A stretch of 64,000 nucleotides of DNA from Streptomyces sp. Tu 3180 (GTDB taxonomy: Bacteria; Actinomycetota; Actinomycetes; Streptomycetales; Streptomycetaceae). A model generated the notes under the pieces. It searched no databases. It was not told the origin of the DNA and saw only the letters and a program-made list of their open reading frames with translations. The position numbers and the translations under genes are program-made. The stretch covers positions 4,132,001 through 4,196,000 of the forward strand of contig NZ_WOXS01000002.1 of assembly GCF_009852415.1 (NCBI RefSeq). Reading direction: 5' to 3'. Positions 16,391-24,750 of the stretch are shown here, piece after piece (position 1 is the first letter of the stretch; the number at the start of each line of letters is the position of its first letter).

Positions 16391-17896
16391 CTAGTACGAG
16401 AAGGCCATCGGCTTGTCGGCGTCCCGGAGGTCGCCGCCGAGCTTCGTGGGCGGGTTGAGGTCGGACTCGCTCAGCTCGGGCGGGCCGGCCTTGACGTACT
16501 TGACGAGCAGCTTGACCTCGATGACGGCCAGGACGGCGTAGAGCAGGGTGAAGACGGTCATCGAGGTGATGACCTCGGCCGTGGAGACCCCGGGGGAGAC
16601 CGCGTCCCGGGTCTGCATCACGCCGTAGACCACCCAGGGCTGACGGCCCATCTCGGTGAAGATCCAGCCCCAGGAGTTGGCGATCAGCGGGAAGGCCATG
16701 GTCCACAGGGCCAGGAGCCAGTAGATCCGGGTGAGCCGGGCACCGAGCGGCTGCCGCAGCAGCACCAGGTGCGGCACCTCGTCCTCCCCGGTGCGCAGGG
16801 CGGGTGGCAGCAGGAACTTCTTCCGCGTGAGCCACAGCCCCAGCAGGCCGAGCGAGAAGGACGCCATGCCGAAGCCGATCATCCAGCGGAAGCCCCAGTA
16901 GGCGACGGGGACGATGGGCTTGTAGTCGCCGGGGCCGAACTGCTCCCGCAGGGCCTCGTTGGTGTCGTTGATGCCGGGCACGTACGACTCGAAGTCGCTG
17001 TGGGCGAGGAAGGAGAGCAGGCCGGGGATCTCCAGGGCGACCTTGTTGTGGCCCTCGTCGACGTCGCCGTAGGCGAACACGGAGAAGGGCGCCGGCCCCT
17101 CGCCGTCCCACAGGGCCTCGGCGGCGGCCATCTTCATCGGCTGCTGCTCGTACATGACCTTGCCGAGGGTGTCGCCGCTGACGGCGGTGAAGATGCCGCC
17201 GACCGCCAGGGTGACCAGTCCGAGCCGCAGCGAGGTCCGCATCACCGGGATGTGCTTCCGCCGCATCAGGTGGAAGGCGGCGATGCCGACCATGAAGGCG
17301 CCGCCGGTCAGGAAGGCCGCCGAGAAGCTGTGGAAGACCTGGTTGAGGGTGGTGTTCTGGGTGAGCACCAGCCAGAAGTCGGTGAGCTCGGCGCGGCCCT
17401 TCTCCTCGTTGATCCGGTAGCCGACCGGGTGCTGCATCCAGGAGTTGGCCGCGAGGATGAAGTACGCCGACAGCAGCGTGCCGATCGAGACCATCCAGAT
17501 GCAGGCCAGGTGGATCTTCTTGGGCAGCTTGTCCCAGCCGAAGATCCACAGTCCGATGAAGGTGGACTCGAAGAAGAAGGCGATCAGCGCCTCGAAGGCG
17601 AGCGGGGCACCGAAGACGTCACCGACGAACCGCGAGTAGTCGGACCAGTTCATGCCGAACTGGAACTCCTGCACGATGCCGGTGACCACACCCATCGCGA
17701 TGTTGATCAGGAAGAGCTTGCCCCAGAACTTCGTCGCCCTGAGGTACTTCTCCTTCTCCGTGCGCACCCAGGCGGTCTGCAGTCCGGCGGTGAGGGCGGC
17801 CAGCGAGATCGTCAGGGGCACGAAGAGGAAGTGGTAGACGGTGGTGATGCCGAACTGCCATCGCGCCAGGGTCTCCGGCGCCAAAGCCAGATCCAC
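16391..17896 (-). CDS. cydA: Cytochrome bd oxidase subunit I
   Basis: 501 residues from the GTG at 17896, chosen because AGGAG lies seven bases upstream; a longer in-frame start at 17956 has no such site. The N-terminal motif ARWQFGITTVYHFLFVPLTI contains the heme-ligand His. QPWVVYGVMQTRDAVSP lies near the C-terminus, and the Q-loop is short, as in most Gram-positive CydA. It binds hemes b558, b595 and d and oxidises menaquinol. First gene of cydA-cydB-cydCD, behind a Rex operator. Confidence 0.96.
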   Translation of the reverse strand: MDLALAPETLARWQFGITTVYHFLFVPLTISLAALTAGLQTAWVRTEKEKYLRATKFWGKLFLINIAMGVVTGIVQEFQFGMNWSDYSRFVGDVFGAPLAFEALIAFFFESTFIGLWIFGWDKLPKKIHLACIWMVSIGTLLSAYFILAANSWMQHPVGYRINEEKGRAELTDFWLVLTQNTTLNQVFHSFSAAFLTGGAFMVGIAAFHLMRRKHIPVMRTSLRLGLVTLAVGGIFTAVSGDTLGKVMYEQQPMKMAAAEALWDGEGPAPFSVFAYGDVDEGHNKVALEIPGLLSFLAHSDFESYVPGINDTNEALREQFGPGDYKPIVPVAYWGFRWMIGFGMASFSLGLLGLWLTRKKFLLPPALRTGEDEVPHLVLLRQPLGARLTRIYWLLALWTMAFPLIANSWGWIFTEMGRQPWVVYGVMQTRDAVSPGVSTAEVITSMTVFTLLYAVLAVIEVKLLVKYVKAGPPELSESDLNPPTKLGGDLRDADKPMAFSY

Positions 17897-17979
17897 GTCG
17901 TCGCTCCTTACTTCGCCGTGGTCAGCAGCGGCCTTTTGGTCCCGTTCGTCCCCCACATCTCGGGAAAACAGGATGAGCT

Positions 17980-17995
17980 TGTGAACGCGTTCACA
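17980..17995. promoter_or_regulatory. Rex operator upstream of cydA
   Basis: TGTGAACGCGTTCACA is a perfect palindrome matching the Streptomyces Rex (NADH/NAD redox sensor) operator TGTGAAC-N2-GTTCACA. It is about 84 bases upstream of the cydA start. On the minus strand CATAAT (18006-18011), a possible -10, lies just upstream of it, so bound Rex would block elongation or initiation. In S. coelicolor the cyd operon is a known Rex target. Confidence 0.93.
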
Positions 17996-18088
17996 TTCAC
18001 AAGCAATTATGACCTACCGCTTTTCAGACCCGGAAGGGGGGTCCCGTGTGACGTCAACCCCTTTGCGAGGGCTTCCCGCGCACAAGAC

Positions 18089-18118
18089 GGCGGCCGACGG
18101 GTGATCCCGTCGGCCGCC
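18089..18118. terminator. Terminator of the aminotransferase gene
   Basis: Perfect 13-bp stem (GGCGGCCGACGGG with CCCGTCGGCCGCC) and a four-base loop, 17 bases beyond the stop of the minus-strand aminotransferase gene. It insulates that gene from the cydA promoter region. Confidence 0.85.
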
Positions 18119-18134
18119 TGGACGTACGTGCTGG

Positions 18135-19214
18135 TCAGAGCCCCTTGTGGAAGTCCCCCGCCACCTTCAGGAAGATGTCGTTCGCCTCGTCCTCGCCGAC
18201 CGTCACCCGCACTCCCTCACCGGGGAACGGCCGGATGACCACGCCCGCCCGCTCACACGCCTGCGCGAACTCCACCGTGCGCTCCCCCAGCCGCAGCCAC
18301 ACGAAGTTGGCCTGGCTCTCGGGCACCGTCCAGCCCTGGCCGCGCAGCGCCTCCATCACCCGGTTGCGCTCACACACCAGCGAGCCGACCCGGCCGATGA
18401 GCTCGTCCTCGGCCCGCAGCGACGCGATCGCCGCGTCCTGGGCGATCTGGCTCACCCCGAACGGCACCGCCGTCTTGCGCAGCGCCGCGGCCACCGGCTC
18501 GTGGGCGATCGCGAAACCGACCCGCAGTCCCGCGAGGCCGTACGCCTTGGAGAAGGTCCGCAGCACGCAGACGTTGGGCCGCTCCCGGTAGATCTCGACG
18601 CCGTCCGGCACCTCGGTGTCCCGGATGAACTCGCGGTAGGCCTCGTCGAGCACCACCAGGACGTCGCGGGGAACCCGGTCCAGGAAGCGCTCCAGCTCGG
18701 CCCGGCGCACCGCCGTGCCGGTCGGGTTGTTGGGGTTGCAGACGAAGATCAGCCGGGTCCGGTCGGTGATCGCCGCGGCCATCGCGTCCAGGTCGTGCAC
18801 ATCGCCCGGCGTCAGCGGCACCTGCACGGACGTGGCCCCGCTGATCCGGGTGATGATCGGGTACGCCTCGAACGACCGCCAGGCGTAGATCACCTCGTCG
18901 CCGGGGCCCGAGGTGGCCTGGAGCAGCTGCTGGGCGACGCCGACCGAGCCGGTGCCGGTGGCCACGTGGGAGGCCGGGACGGCGAAGCGCTCGGACAGCT
19001 CGGCCGTCAGGGCGGTGCAGGCCATGTCCGGGTAGCGGTTGAAGGAGGAGGCCGCGGCCGTGACGGTCTCCATCACACCCGGCAGCGGCGGATAGGGGTT
19101 CTCGTTGGAGGACAGCTTGTAGGCCACCGGACCACCGGACGCCGCCGGCTTGCCCGGCTTGTACGTGGGGATCCCCTCCAGCTCGGCGCGCAGCTTGGGG
19201 CTCGTCTCGCTCAC
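18135..19214 (-). CDS. hisC: Histidinol-phosphate / aromatic aminotransferase
   Basis: 359 residues from the GTG at 19214, preceded by GAGGAGGA. Fold-type I PLP aminotransferase: LSSNENPYPPLPG at the N-terminus, NPNNPTG, and the Schiff-base Lys (about residue 223) in TFSKAYGLAGLRVG, then the C-terminal Arg in GEGVRVTVG. It converts imidazole-acetol phosphate to histidinol phosphate with glutamate, or transaminates phenylalanine and tyrosine. It is not in a his operon, so it may be a second copy (sometimes called hisC2 or pat). Monocistronic. Confidence 0.9.
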   Translation of the reverse strand: MSETSPKLRAELEGIPTYKPGKPAASGGPVAYKLSSNENPYPPLPGVMETVTAAASSFNRYPDMACTALTAELSERFAVPASHVATGTGSVGVAQQLLQATSGPGDEVIYAWRSFEAYPIITRISGATSVQVPLTPGDVHDLDAMAAAITDRTRLIFVCNPNNPTGTAVRRAELERFLDRVPRDVLVVLDEAYREFIRDTEVPDGVEIYRERPNVCVLRTFSKAYGLAGLRVGFAIAHEPVAAALRKTAVPFGVSQIAQDAAIASLRAEDELIGRVGSLVCERNRVMEALRGQGWTVPESQANFVWLRLGERTVEFAQACERAGVVIRPFPGEGVRVTVGEDEANDIFLKVAGDFHKGL

Positions 19215-19654
19215 CGCAGTCCTCCTCGCGAAGACCGGCGGCCCATGACCGCCGCCGACATCCAATACTGCTCACCTTATGAGGATTCGGCGCCGCTGCG
19301 TATAGGGGAGGCGAAGACGCCCGCGCCGCCCCGTCCGCCCCACCGGCAACAAGGGCAACATCACCCGAAGGTGCACGAAGGGAGCACGAACCGGGGGCGC
19401 GCCGCACATATATCTATGCGCCGGTGGCTTGCGCCGTGGCGCGCGTCCCCCGTGCAGGTGAGTTGAGACCTCTTCGCAACATCGCACCCGCGACAGGCCC
19501 GCATGCGCCGCCGCGTCAGGTACTGGCACGGGAGCCCCCAACACCCTTGCTTTCCAAGGGGGTTACCCTTGATGGATCTTGCAGAAACGTACCTGTCAAC
19601 GCGTGCATATGCGCCCGCCCTACCCCACCGTATGAGCCCTACTATCGGCTCGCC
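19215..19654. other. Intergenic region with divergent promoters
   Basis: 440 bases between the aminotransferase (minus) and the LacI regulator (plus). Somewhat less GC-rich than its surroundings, with AT patches at 19406-19416 and 19602-19610. Contains a triple CCCTTG/CAAGGG motif (separate entry) and TACTAT at 19640-19645 nine bases before the lacI-type start, a possible -10 of a nearly leaderless mRNA. No coding or RNA gene seen. Confidence 0.6.
19544..19571. promoter_or_regulatory. Candidate operator: alternating half-sites upstream of the LacI-family gene
   Basis: CCCTTG (19544), CAAGGG (19555) and CCCTTG (19566) are spaced with five bases between each. This makes two overlapping inverted repeats with centres one helical turn apart. 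It lies 84 bases before the regulator start, so autoregulation is plausible. Confidence 0.45.
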
Positions 19655-20767
19655 ATGACAGCAGCAGGGAAGCACCAGGTGAGCCGCGCGGAAACCTCAC
19701 GCAGAGGCAGCCGGCCGGGTCGAGCGGGCATCAGGGACGTGGCCGCCGCCGCCGGAGTCTCCATCACGACCGTCTCCGACGCACTCAACGGCAAGGGCCG
19801 GCTCCCGGACGCCACCCGGCGCCACGTCCGCGAGGTGGCCGACAGACTGGGGTACCGCCCCTCGGCCGCCGCCCGCACGCTCCGCACCGGCAAGTCCGGA
19901 CTCATCGGCCTGACCGTGACGACCTACGGGGATGAACCTTTCACCTTCACCGAGTTCGCGTACTTCGCCGAGATGGCGCGCGCCGCCACCTCCGCCGCGC
20001 TCGCCCGCGGCTACGCCCTCGTCATCCTCCCCGCGACGTCCCGCCACGACGTGTGGTCCAACGTCGCCCTGGACGGCACGGTCGTCATCGACCCCTCCGA
20101 CCAGGACCCGGTCGTCAGCGAACTGGTCCGCCAGGGCCTACCGGTCGTCTCCGACGGCCGGCCCGCCGGATCACTGCCGGTCACCGCCTGGGTCGACAAC
20201 GACCACGAGGCCGCGGTCCTCGGCATCCTCGACCACCTCGCCGACGCCGGCGCCCGCCGCATCGGCCTGCTCACCGGGACGACGACCGACACGTACACCC
20301 ATCTGTCGACCACCGCGTACCTGCGCTGGTGCGAGCGCGTCGGCCAGGACCCGGTGTACGAGGCCTACCCCGCGCACGACCCGTGCGCGGGCGCCGTCGC
20401 CGCCGACCGGCTGCTCGCCCGCCCGGACCGCCCCGACGCCGTCTACGGCCTGTTCGACCCGAACGGCACCGACCTGCTCGCCGCCGCCCGCCGCTACGGC
20501 CTGCGCGTCCCGGACGACCTGCTGCTCGTCTGCTGCAGCGAGTCGGCCGTCTACGCCAACACCGAGCCGCCCGTCACCACGCTCTCCCTGAAACCGCGGC
20601 GCATCGGCACGGCCGTGGTCCAGCTGCTCATCGACGCCATCGAGGGGGTCGACCCCGACCAGCCGGTGGAGCAGGTGATACCGACCGAGCTGATCGTGCG
20701 CACCTCCTCGCAGCGTCGGCCGCCCCGCACGACGGTCAGCCCGCCGAGGTCGCCGAAGGGGGCCTGA
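19655..20767 (+). CDS. LacI-family transcriptional regulator
   Basis: 370 residues from ATG at 19655. N-terminal LacI helix-turn-helix is at about residues 25-75 (IRDVAAAAGVSITTVSDALN, then hinge YRPSAAARTLRTG). The periplasmic-binding-protein-like sensor domain fills the rest. The usual ligand is a sugar or related small molecule; none can be assigned. There is no adjacent sugar transporter, so it is either a solitary regulator or acts in trans. Followed by a terminator hairpin. Confidence 0.9.
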   Translation: MTAAGKHQVSRAETSRRGSRPGRAGIRDVAAAAGVSITTVSDALNGKGRLPDATRRHVREVADRLGYRPSAAARTLRTGKSGLIGLTVTTYGDEPFTFTEFAYFAEMARAATSAALARGYALVILPATSRHDVWSNVALDGTVVIDPSDQDPVVSELVRQGLPVVSDGRPAGSLPVTAWVDNDHEAAVLGILDHLADAGARRIGLLTGTTTDTYTHLSTTAYLRWCERVGQDPVYEAYPAHDPCAGAVAADRLLARPDRPDAVYGLFDPNGTDLLAAARRYGLRVPDDLLLVCCSESAVYANTEPPVTTLSLKPRRIGTAVVQLLIDAIEGVDPDQPVEQVIPTELIVRTSSQRRPPRTTVSPPRSPKGA

Positions 20768-20770
20768 CGT

Positions 20771-20798
20771 CCGGGGGACCGGCGGGCCGGTTCCCCGG
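20771..20798. terminator. Hairpin after the LacI-family gene
   Basis: CCGGGGGACCGG pairs with CCGGTTCCCCGG (12 bp with one G-T pair), four-base loop, four bases after the stop codon. No U tract, which is usual in Streptomyces. Confidence 0.7.
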
Positions 20799-21008
20799 GC
20801 GGCGGCCGCGCGGGGGAGGTCACAGGCCGGTCGAAGCCCGGCCCAAACGGGGCGAAAGTCACGGTGGACCGGAGTCTCGCTCCGATTCACCACCCCTGGG
20901 TCATCACATGGCGCGATCCGCATTCCTATGATGGGCCCACGACACCGCGGGCCGCTGCGACCAGGCAGTCCGACGCGGTGCAGATGCGGCGCGATGGTGG
21001 AGGGGTCG

Positions 21009-22085
21009 ATGACTCAGGGGGCCGGTCAGGGACCCGAGGTGGAGCGGACGGCGACACTGCGCGACTTCCGGGTACCCGCGTACGTCCACGAGACCGGTCC
21101 GTACGCCCGGAGCACCCACCCGGGTGACGTCGTCCCTCCCTCCGAGGAGGCCTACCCGGAGGGGTACACCCCCACCCAGCGGGACCTCCCCGTCATCAAT
21201 CGGGGTGACACCGTCCAGGTGACCGTCGACCCCGCGTCCGTCCCCGCCCCGCAGCCCGCCACCGGACCCGGCCCGCTGTACGTGGTCGGTGACGTCCACG
21301 GCTACCTCGACGAGCTGGTGGCCGCCCTCCAGGAGCAGGGCCTCGTCGACTCCGCGGGCCAGTGGTGCGCCGGCACCGCGCGGCTGTGGTTCCTCGGCGA
21401 CTTCACCGACCGCGGCCCGGACGGCATCGGTGTCATCGACCTCGTGATGCGGCTGTCCGCCGAGGCCGCCGCGGCCGGCGGCTACTGCAAGGCCCTCATG
21501 GGCAACCACGAGCTGCTGCTGCTCGGCGCCAAGCGGTTCGGCGACACCCCCGTCAACTCCGGCGCGGGCACCGCCACCTTCCAGGCGGCCTGGCTGCTCA
21601 ACGGCGGCCAGAAGAGCGACATGGACCGCCTCCAGGACCACCACCTGCAGTGGATGGCCCGCCTCGACGCCGTCGAGGAGGTCGACGGCCACCTGCTGCT
21701 CCACTCCGACACCACCGCCTACCTCGACTACGGCCGCTCCATCGAAGAGGTCAACGACACCGTCCGCGAGACGCTCACCCGCAACGACGCGGACGAGGTC
21801 TGGGACCTGTTCCGCAAGTTCACCAAGCGGTTCTCCTTCCGCGACGAGGGCGGCGCCGACGCGGTGCGCTCCCTGCTGGATACGTACGGCGGCACCCGGG
21901 TCGTTCACGGCCACAGCCCCATTCCGTACCTGCTGGGCGAAGTCGGGTCCGAGGACGGCGGGGACGACGCCGGCCCCGTGGTCACGGGACCGCACGTCTA
22001 CGCCGACGGTCTCGCCATCGCCATGGACGGCGGCGTCACGATGGCGGGGAAACTGCTGGTCCAGCAACTGCCGCTGGGCTCCTGA
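21009..22085 (+). CDS. Metallophosphoesterase (calcineurin-like)
   Basis: 358 residues from ATG at 21009 (GGAGG five bases upstream; ATG 20994 also possible). A proline-rich N-terminal stretch of about 90 residues precedes the phosphoesterase core: YVVGDVHGYLDEL (metal site), FLGDFTDRGPDG, MGNHELL, then HSDTT and VVHGHSP. All metal-ligand motifs of the PPP/MPP fold are present. It could act as a Ser/Thr protein phosphatase or a diadenosine-tetraphosphate-type hydrolase. Soluble, single-gene unit. Confidence 0.88.
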   Translation: MTQGAGQGPEVERTATLRDFRVPAYVHETGPYARSTHPGDVVPPSEEAYPEGYTPTQRDLPVINRGDTVQVTVDPASVPAPQPATGPGPLYVVGDVHGYLDELVAALQEQGLVDSAGQWCAGTARLWFLGDFTDRGPDGIGVIDLVMRLSAEAAAAGGYCKALMGNHELLLLGAKRFGDTPVNSGAGTATFQAAWLLNGGQKSDMDRLQDHHLQWMARLDAVEEVDGHLLLHSDTTAYLDYGRSIEEVNDTVRETLTRNDADEVWDLFRKFTKRFSFRDEGGADAVRSLLDTYGGTRVVHGHSPIPYLLGEVGSEDGGDDAGPVVTGPHVYADGLAIAMDGGVTMAGKLLVQQLPLGS

Positions 22086-22268
22086 CCGTTCACGGGACCG
22101 CCGTCCGGCGGCCCGCCACCGCACCGCGCGCGCGGCAATTTCGGTAAACCCCCTGTCACCGCGCGCCGTCACCGCTCTACCATCGGCTTATCCGTAGCAG
22201 GCTCCCCTCCGTTTCTGCCCGACGGCTCGTCAGCATGCCGAGCCCCAAGCCCTACGGAGCATCGGGGG

Positions 22269-23129
22269 ATGCACATGAACAGCGTTCCGCAGTACCTGTT
22301 GAGCGAGGACCGCAAGGAGTACGAGCGGATTCTCGATGAGGCGCTGCGCTCCGCACCACACCACCCGGAACTGACCGCTGTCGGACAGCGGCTCAACGCC
22401 GAACAACTGCGCACGATGGCGCTCAACGCCTCCGCGATCATCACGGCGGCCGCGGCGACCGAGTACCGGCACTACGTGAAGGTCCGCGAGGAACTGCGCC
22501 GGCCGCCGGCGTCGTCCGCCCCGTCCGGCCACGGGTCCGACTCCGCCGAGCCGGACACGAACGCGGTGGGGCTCGCCACCACCGTGGGGGAGGCCGCCGG
22601 CGCGGGCGCCGTCGCCGTCGTCGCCGTCCTGGCACCGGTCCTGGCCGGAACGGCCGCCGCGATATTCCTGCTGGTCGGCTACGTCCTGCGGATGCTCGAC
22701 CCCGGGGCCGCGTTCGCCCGGACCATGCTCACCACCGGCTGGGTGTTCGGCGCCGTGACGGCGGTCACCATCCTGGTCGCCGCGGTGGGCCTGCTGCTCA
22801 CCGCCCTGCGCAACAAGCCCTCGGCCCTCGGCACCTCGTACGACGAACTCGACGAGGAGCTGGCCCGGGCCAGGGACGCCTGGCGCGAGGCGCTGCTGGA
22901 ACGGGGGATCCTGCCGTTCCTGCGGGACGCGCTCACCGATCCGGCGGCCGCCACCGCGCTGCGTCACACGGCACCCCCCGCGCCGACCAGCCGTATCCCG
23001 CACCTCGGTTACGGCCGGCCGGGTTTCACCAGCCCCGGCGAAGGCCCGGCCGGCGGTCCGCGACCGAGCTATTCGAGCCCGGACTACTCGAGCCCGGACT
23101 TCGGCGGACCGGAACACCAGCCGGAGTAG
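22269..23129 (+). CDS. Conserved membrane protein
   Basis: 286 residues from ATG at 22269 (ATG 22275 equally likely). The N-terminal half is helical and charged. Two strong hydrophobic segments (about residues 115-145 and 158-180) follow, and then an acidic helix (YDELDEELARARDAWREALLER). The tail is rich in Pro, Ser and Gly with repeats of SSPDY/SSPDF. Probably a two-helix inner-membrane protein with cytoplasmic ends. I do not recognise the family; seems Streptomyces-specific. Confidence 0.75.
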   Translation: MHMNSVPQYLLSEDRKEYERILDEALRSAPHHPELTAVGQRLNAEQLRTMALNASAIITAAAATEYRHYVKVREELRRPPASSAPSGHGSDSAEPDTNAVGLATTVGEAAGAGAVAVVAVLAPVLAGTAAAIFLLVGYVLRMLDPGAAFARTMLTTGWVFGAVTAVTILVAAVGLLLTALRNKPSALGTSYDELDEELARARDAWREALLERGILPFLRDALTDPAAATALRHTAPPAPTSRIPHLGYGRPGFTSPGEGPAGGPRPSYSSPDYSSPDFGGPEHQPE

Positions 23130-23159
23130 CCGGGCGGCCCGTCCGCCGGCTTGCGCTCC

Positions 23160-23183
23160 CTCCCGGGCGGAGTCCCCCGGGAG
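23160..23183. terminator. Convergent terminator
   Basis: CTCCCGGG and CCCGGGAG with an eight-base loop between the membrane-protein gene (plus) and the TerD-vWA gene (minus). Confidence 0.55.
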
Positions 23184-23265
23184 CCTCCGCGTCGGGGGCG
23201 CGAGCCGCGTGGACGGGTGCCGCACGGGCGGGTTCCTGCCGCGGCAGGCCGTCGCCGGGCGCCGG

Positions 23266-24681
23266 TCAGAGGATGCCCGCCCGGCCCGCGGCCGCGATCC
23301 ACAGCGGGAACTCGGACAGCAGGCGGTCGTACAGCTCCGGGTCCGGCACGGTGCTGATGTCGTCGACGGCGAAGAACCCGACGTTGTCGACGCGGCGCCC
23401 GGGCAGCGTGTCGAACCGCTCCAGCACGCCGTAGTTCGACCGGCCCAGCCCCACGAACTGCCAGAAGACCGGTTCCTCGACGGCCTCGCGCAGCTGCCGC
23501 TCGATCTCGGCGTTGCGGTAGACACCGCCGTCGGAGAAGAACAGCACGAGGGTCGGCACGGGGGCGGGGTTCTCCCGGACGTACGCGCGCACCTCCGCGA
23601 TGACCTTCTGCTCCTCGTTCTGGATGCCCACCTCCCGCATGTCGACCTGGCGCGGGTCCAGCCCCTTCTTCCGTCCGCGCCGGAAGAGGCTCATCTCCCC
23701 CACGCGCACGTGCAGCCGCAGCCACTCGGGAAGCTCGCCGATCCGCAGATCGGGCAGCCTGGCCGGGTTCGAGGCGAACGTCCAGGCCTGCATCTCGCCG
23801 TCGTCGTCCAGCTGCGCGGCGACGGCGGCCATGCGCTCGACGACGTCGGCCACGACCCCCTTGGAGTACAGGAAGGACATGGACCCGGAGGCGTCCAGTA
23901 CGAGGACGACGCGTGCGGTGACCCCGGTGGCCCCGTGCTTGCGCAGACTGACCGCCACCTGCTCCTTGCGCAGGGACAACCGCTTGCGCATGTCCACGGG
24001 CAGCCGCTCCTCGCCCGTGGCCGGCCGCGGGGCGCCCGCCCGGGGGACGGAGGGCGGTGCGGCCGCCGTGGGCACCGCGGGAGGAACCGGCGGGGCCGGC
24101 GGAACCGGCGAGGAGGGCGGAGCCGGTGCGGCCGGGGGCGCCGGGGCGGTGGCCGCCGGCGGGGCGTCGTCCACGGTGATGCCGAAGTCGCCGGCCAGCC
24201 CGGCGAGCCCGGAGGCGTACCCCTGTCCCACCGCGCGGAACTTCCACTTCCCCTGCCGCCGGTACAACTCGCCGCCGATGAACGCGGTCTCCGTCCCTGC
24301 CTCCATGTCGAACCGCGCGACCTCGGTGCCCGTCCCGGCGTCGAGCAGCCGGAGCACCAGCCCCGGCACCTGGCCGAAGGTCCCGCCGTCGGCCGACGCG
24401 CACAGCACGATCCGCTCGACGGCCGGTTCCAGCGCGCGCAGATCCACCTCCACGGTGTCGGTCGAGGCGCCGGCGGCGCTCCGCTTCCCCAGGTGCGCCA
24501 CGGCGCCCGACGCGTGCCGCGGCTGGTTGTAGAAGACGAAGTCACCGTCGTCGCGCACCCGCCCGCTCTCCGTGAGGAGCAGGGCCGAGGCATCGATGTC
24601 GGGCACACCGGGCCCGGCCGCCCAAGCGAGCTCGACGCGCACCGCGGGGGCGTCGACGGGGAGGTTGGAACCCTTGCTCAT
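23266..24681 (-). CDS. TerD-family protein with von Willebrand factor A domain
   Basis: About 471 residues from ATG at 24681 (ATG 24696 and a longer start at 24720 are in frame). N-terminal TerD-like domain (residues 1-165): ADGGTFGQV, GTETAFIGGELYRR, WKFRAVGQGY. A Pro/Ala-rich linker of about 60 residues follows. The C-terminal vWA domain has an intact MIDAS start DASGSMS and further acidic motif FFSDGG. Tellurium-resistance (Ter) proteins bind calcium and take part in stress or phage-defence complexes. The Nudix-like gene 69 bases upstream is on the same strand. Confidence 0.88.
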   Translation of the reverse strand: MSKGSNLPVDAPAVRVELAWAAGPGVPDIDASALLLTESGRVRDDGDFVFYNQPRHASGAVAHLGKRSAAGASTDTVEVDLRALEPAVERIVLCASADGGTFGQVPGLVLRLLDAGTGTEVARFDMEAGTETAFIGGELYRRQGKWKFRAVGQGYASGLAGLAGDFGITVDDAPPAATAPAPPAAPAPPSSPVPPAPPVPPAVPTAAAPPSVPRAGAPRPATGEERLPVDMRKRLSLRKEQVAVSLRKHGATGVTARVVLVLDASGSMSFLYSKGVVADVVERMAAVAAQLDDDGEMQAWTFASNPARLPDLRIGELPEWLRLHVRVGEMSLFRRGRKKGLDPRQVDMREVGIQNEEQKVIAEVRAYVRENPAPVPTLVLFFSDGGVYRNAEIERQLREAVEEPVFWQFVGLGRSNYGVLERFDTLPGRRVDNVGFFAVDDISTVPDPELYDRLLSEFPLWIAAAGRAGIL

Positions 24682-24750
24682 CGCTCTCGCTGTCATGGGG
24701 CCAGTCTGGCCGAGCGGCACCGCGAAGGGGAGGGAGGCTCCCGACGGGCC

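Noticed and set aside
11980..16458. 1492-codon plus-strand open frame opposite cydCD and cydB
   Set aside because: Antisense shadow of two clearly recognised genes; no domain, composition dominated by Gln, Arg, Gly and His.
19424..19654. N-terminal extension of the LacI-family regulator
   Set aside because: The 77 extra codons lie upstream of the normal LacI N-terminus and across the likely promoter; the ATG at 19655 fits the family.
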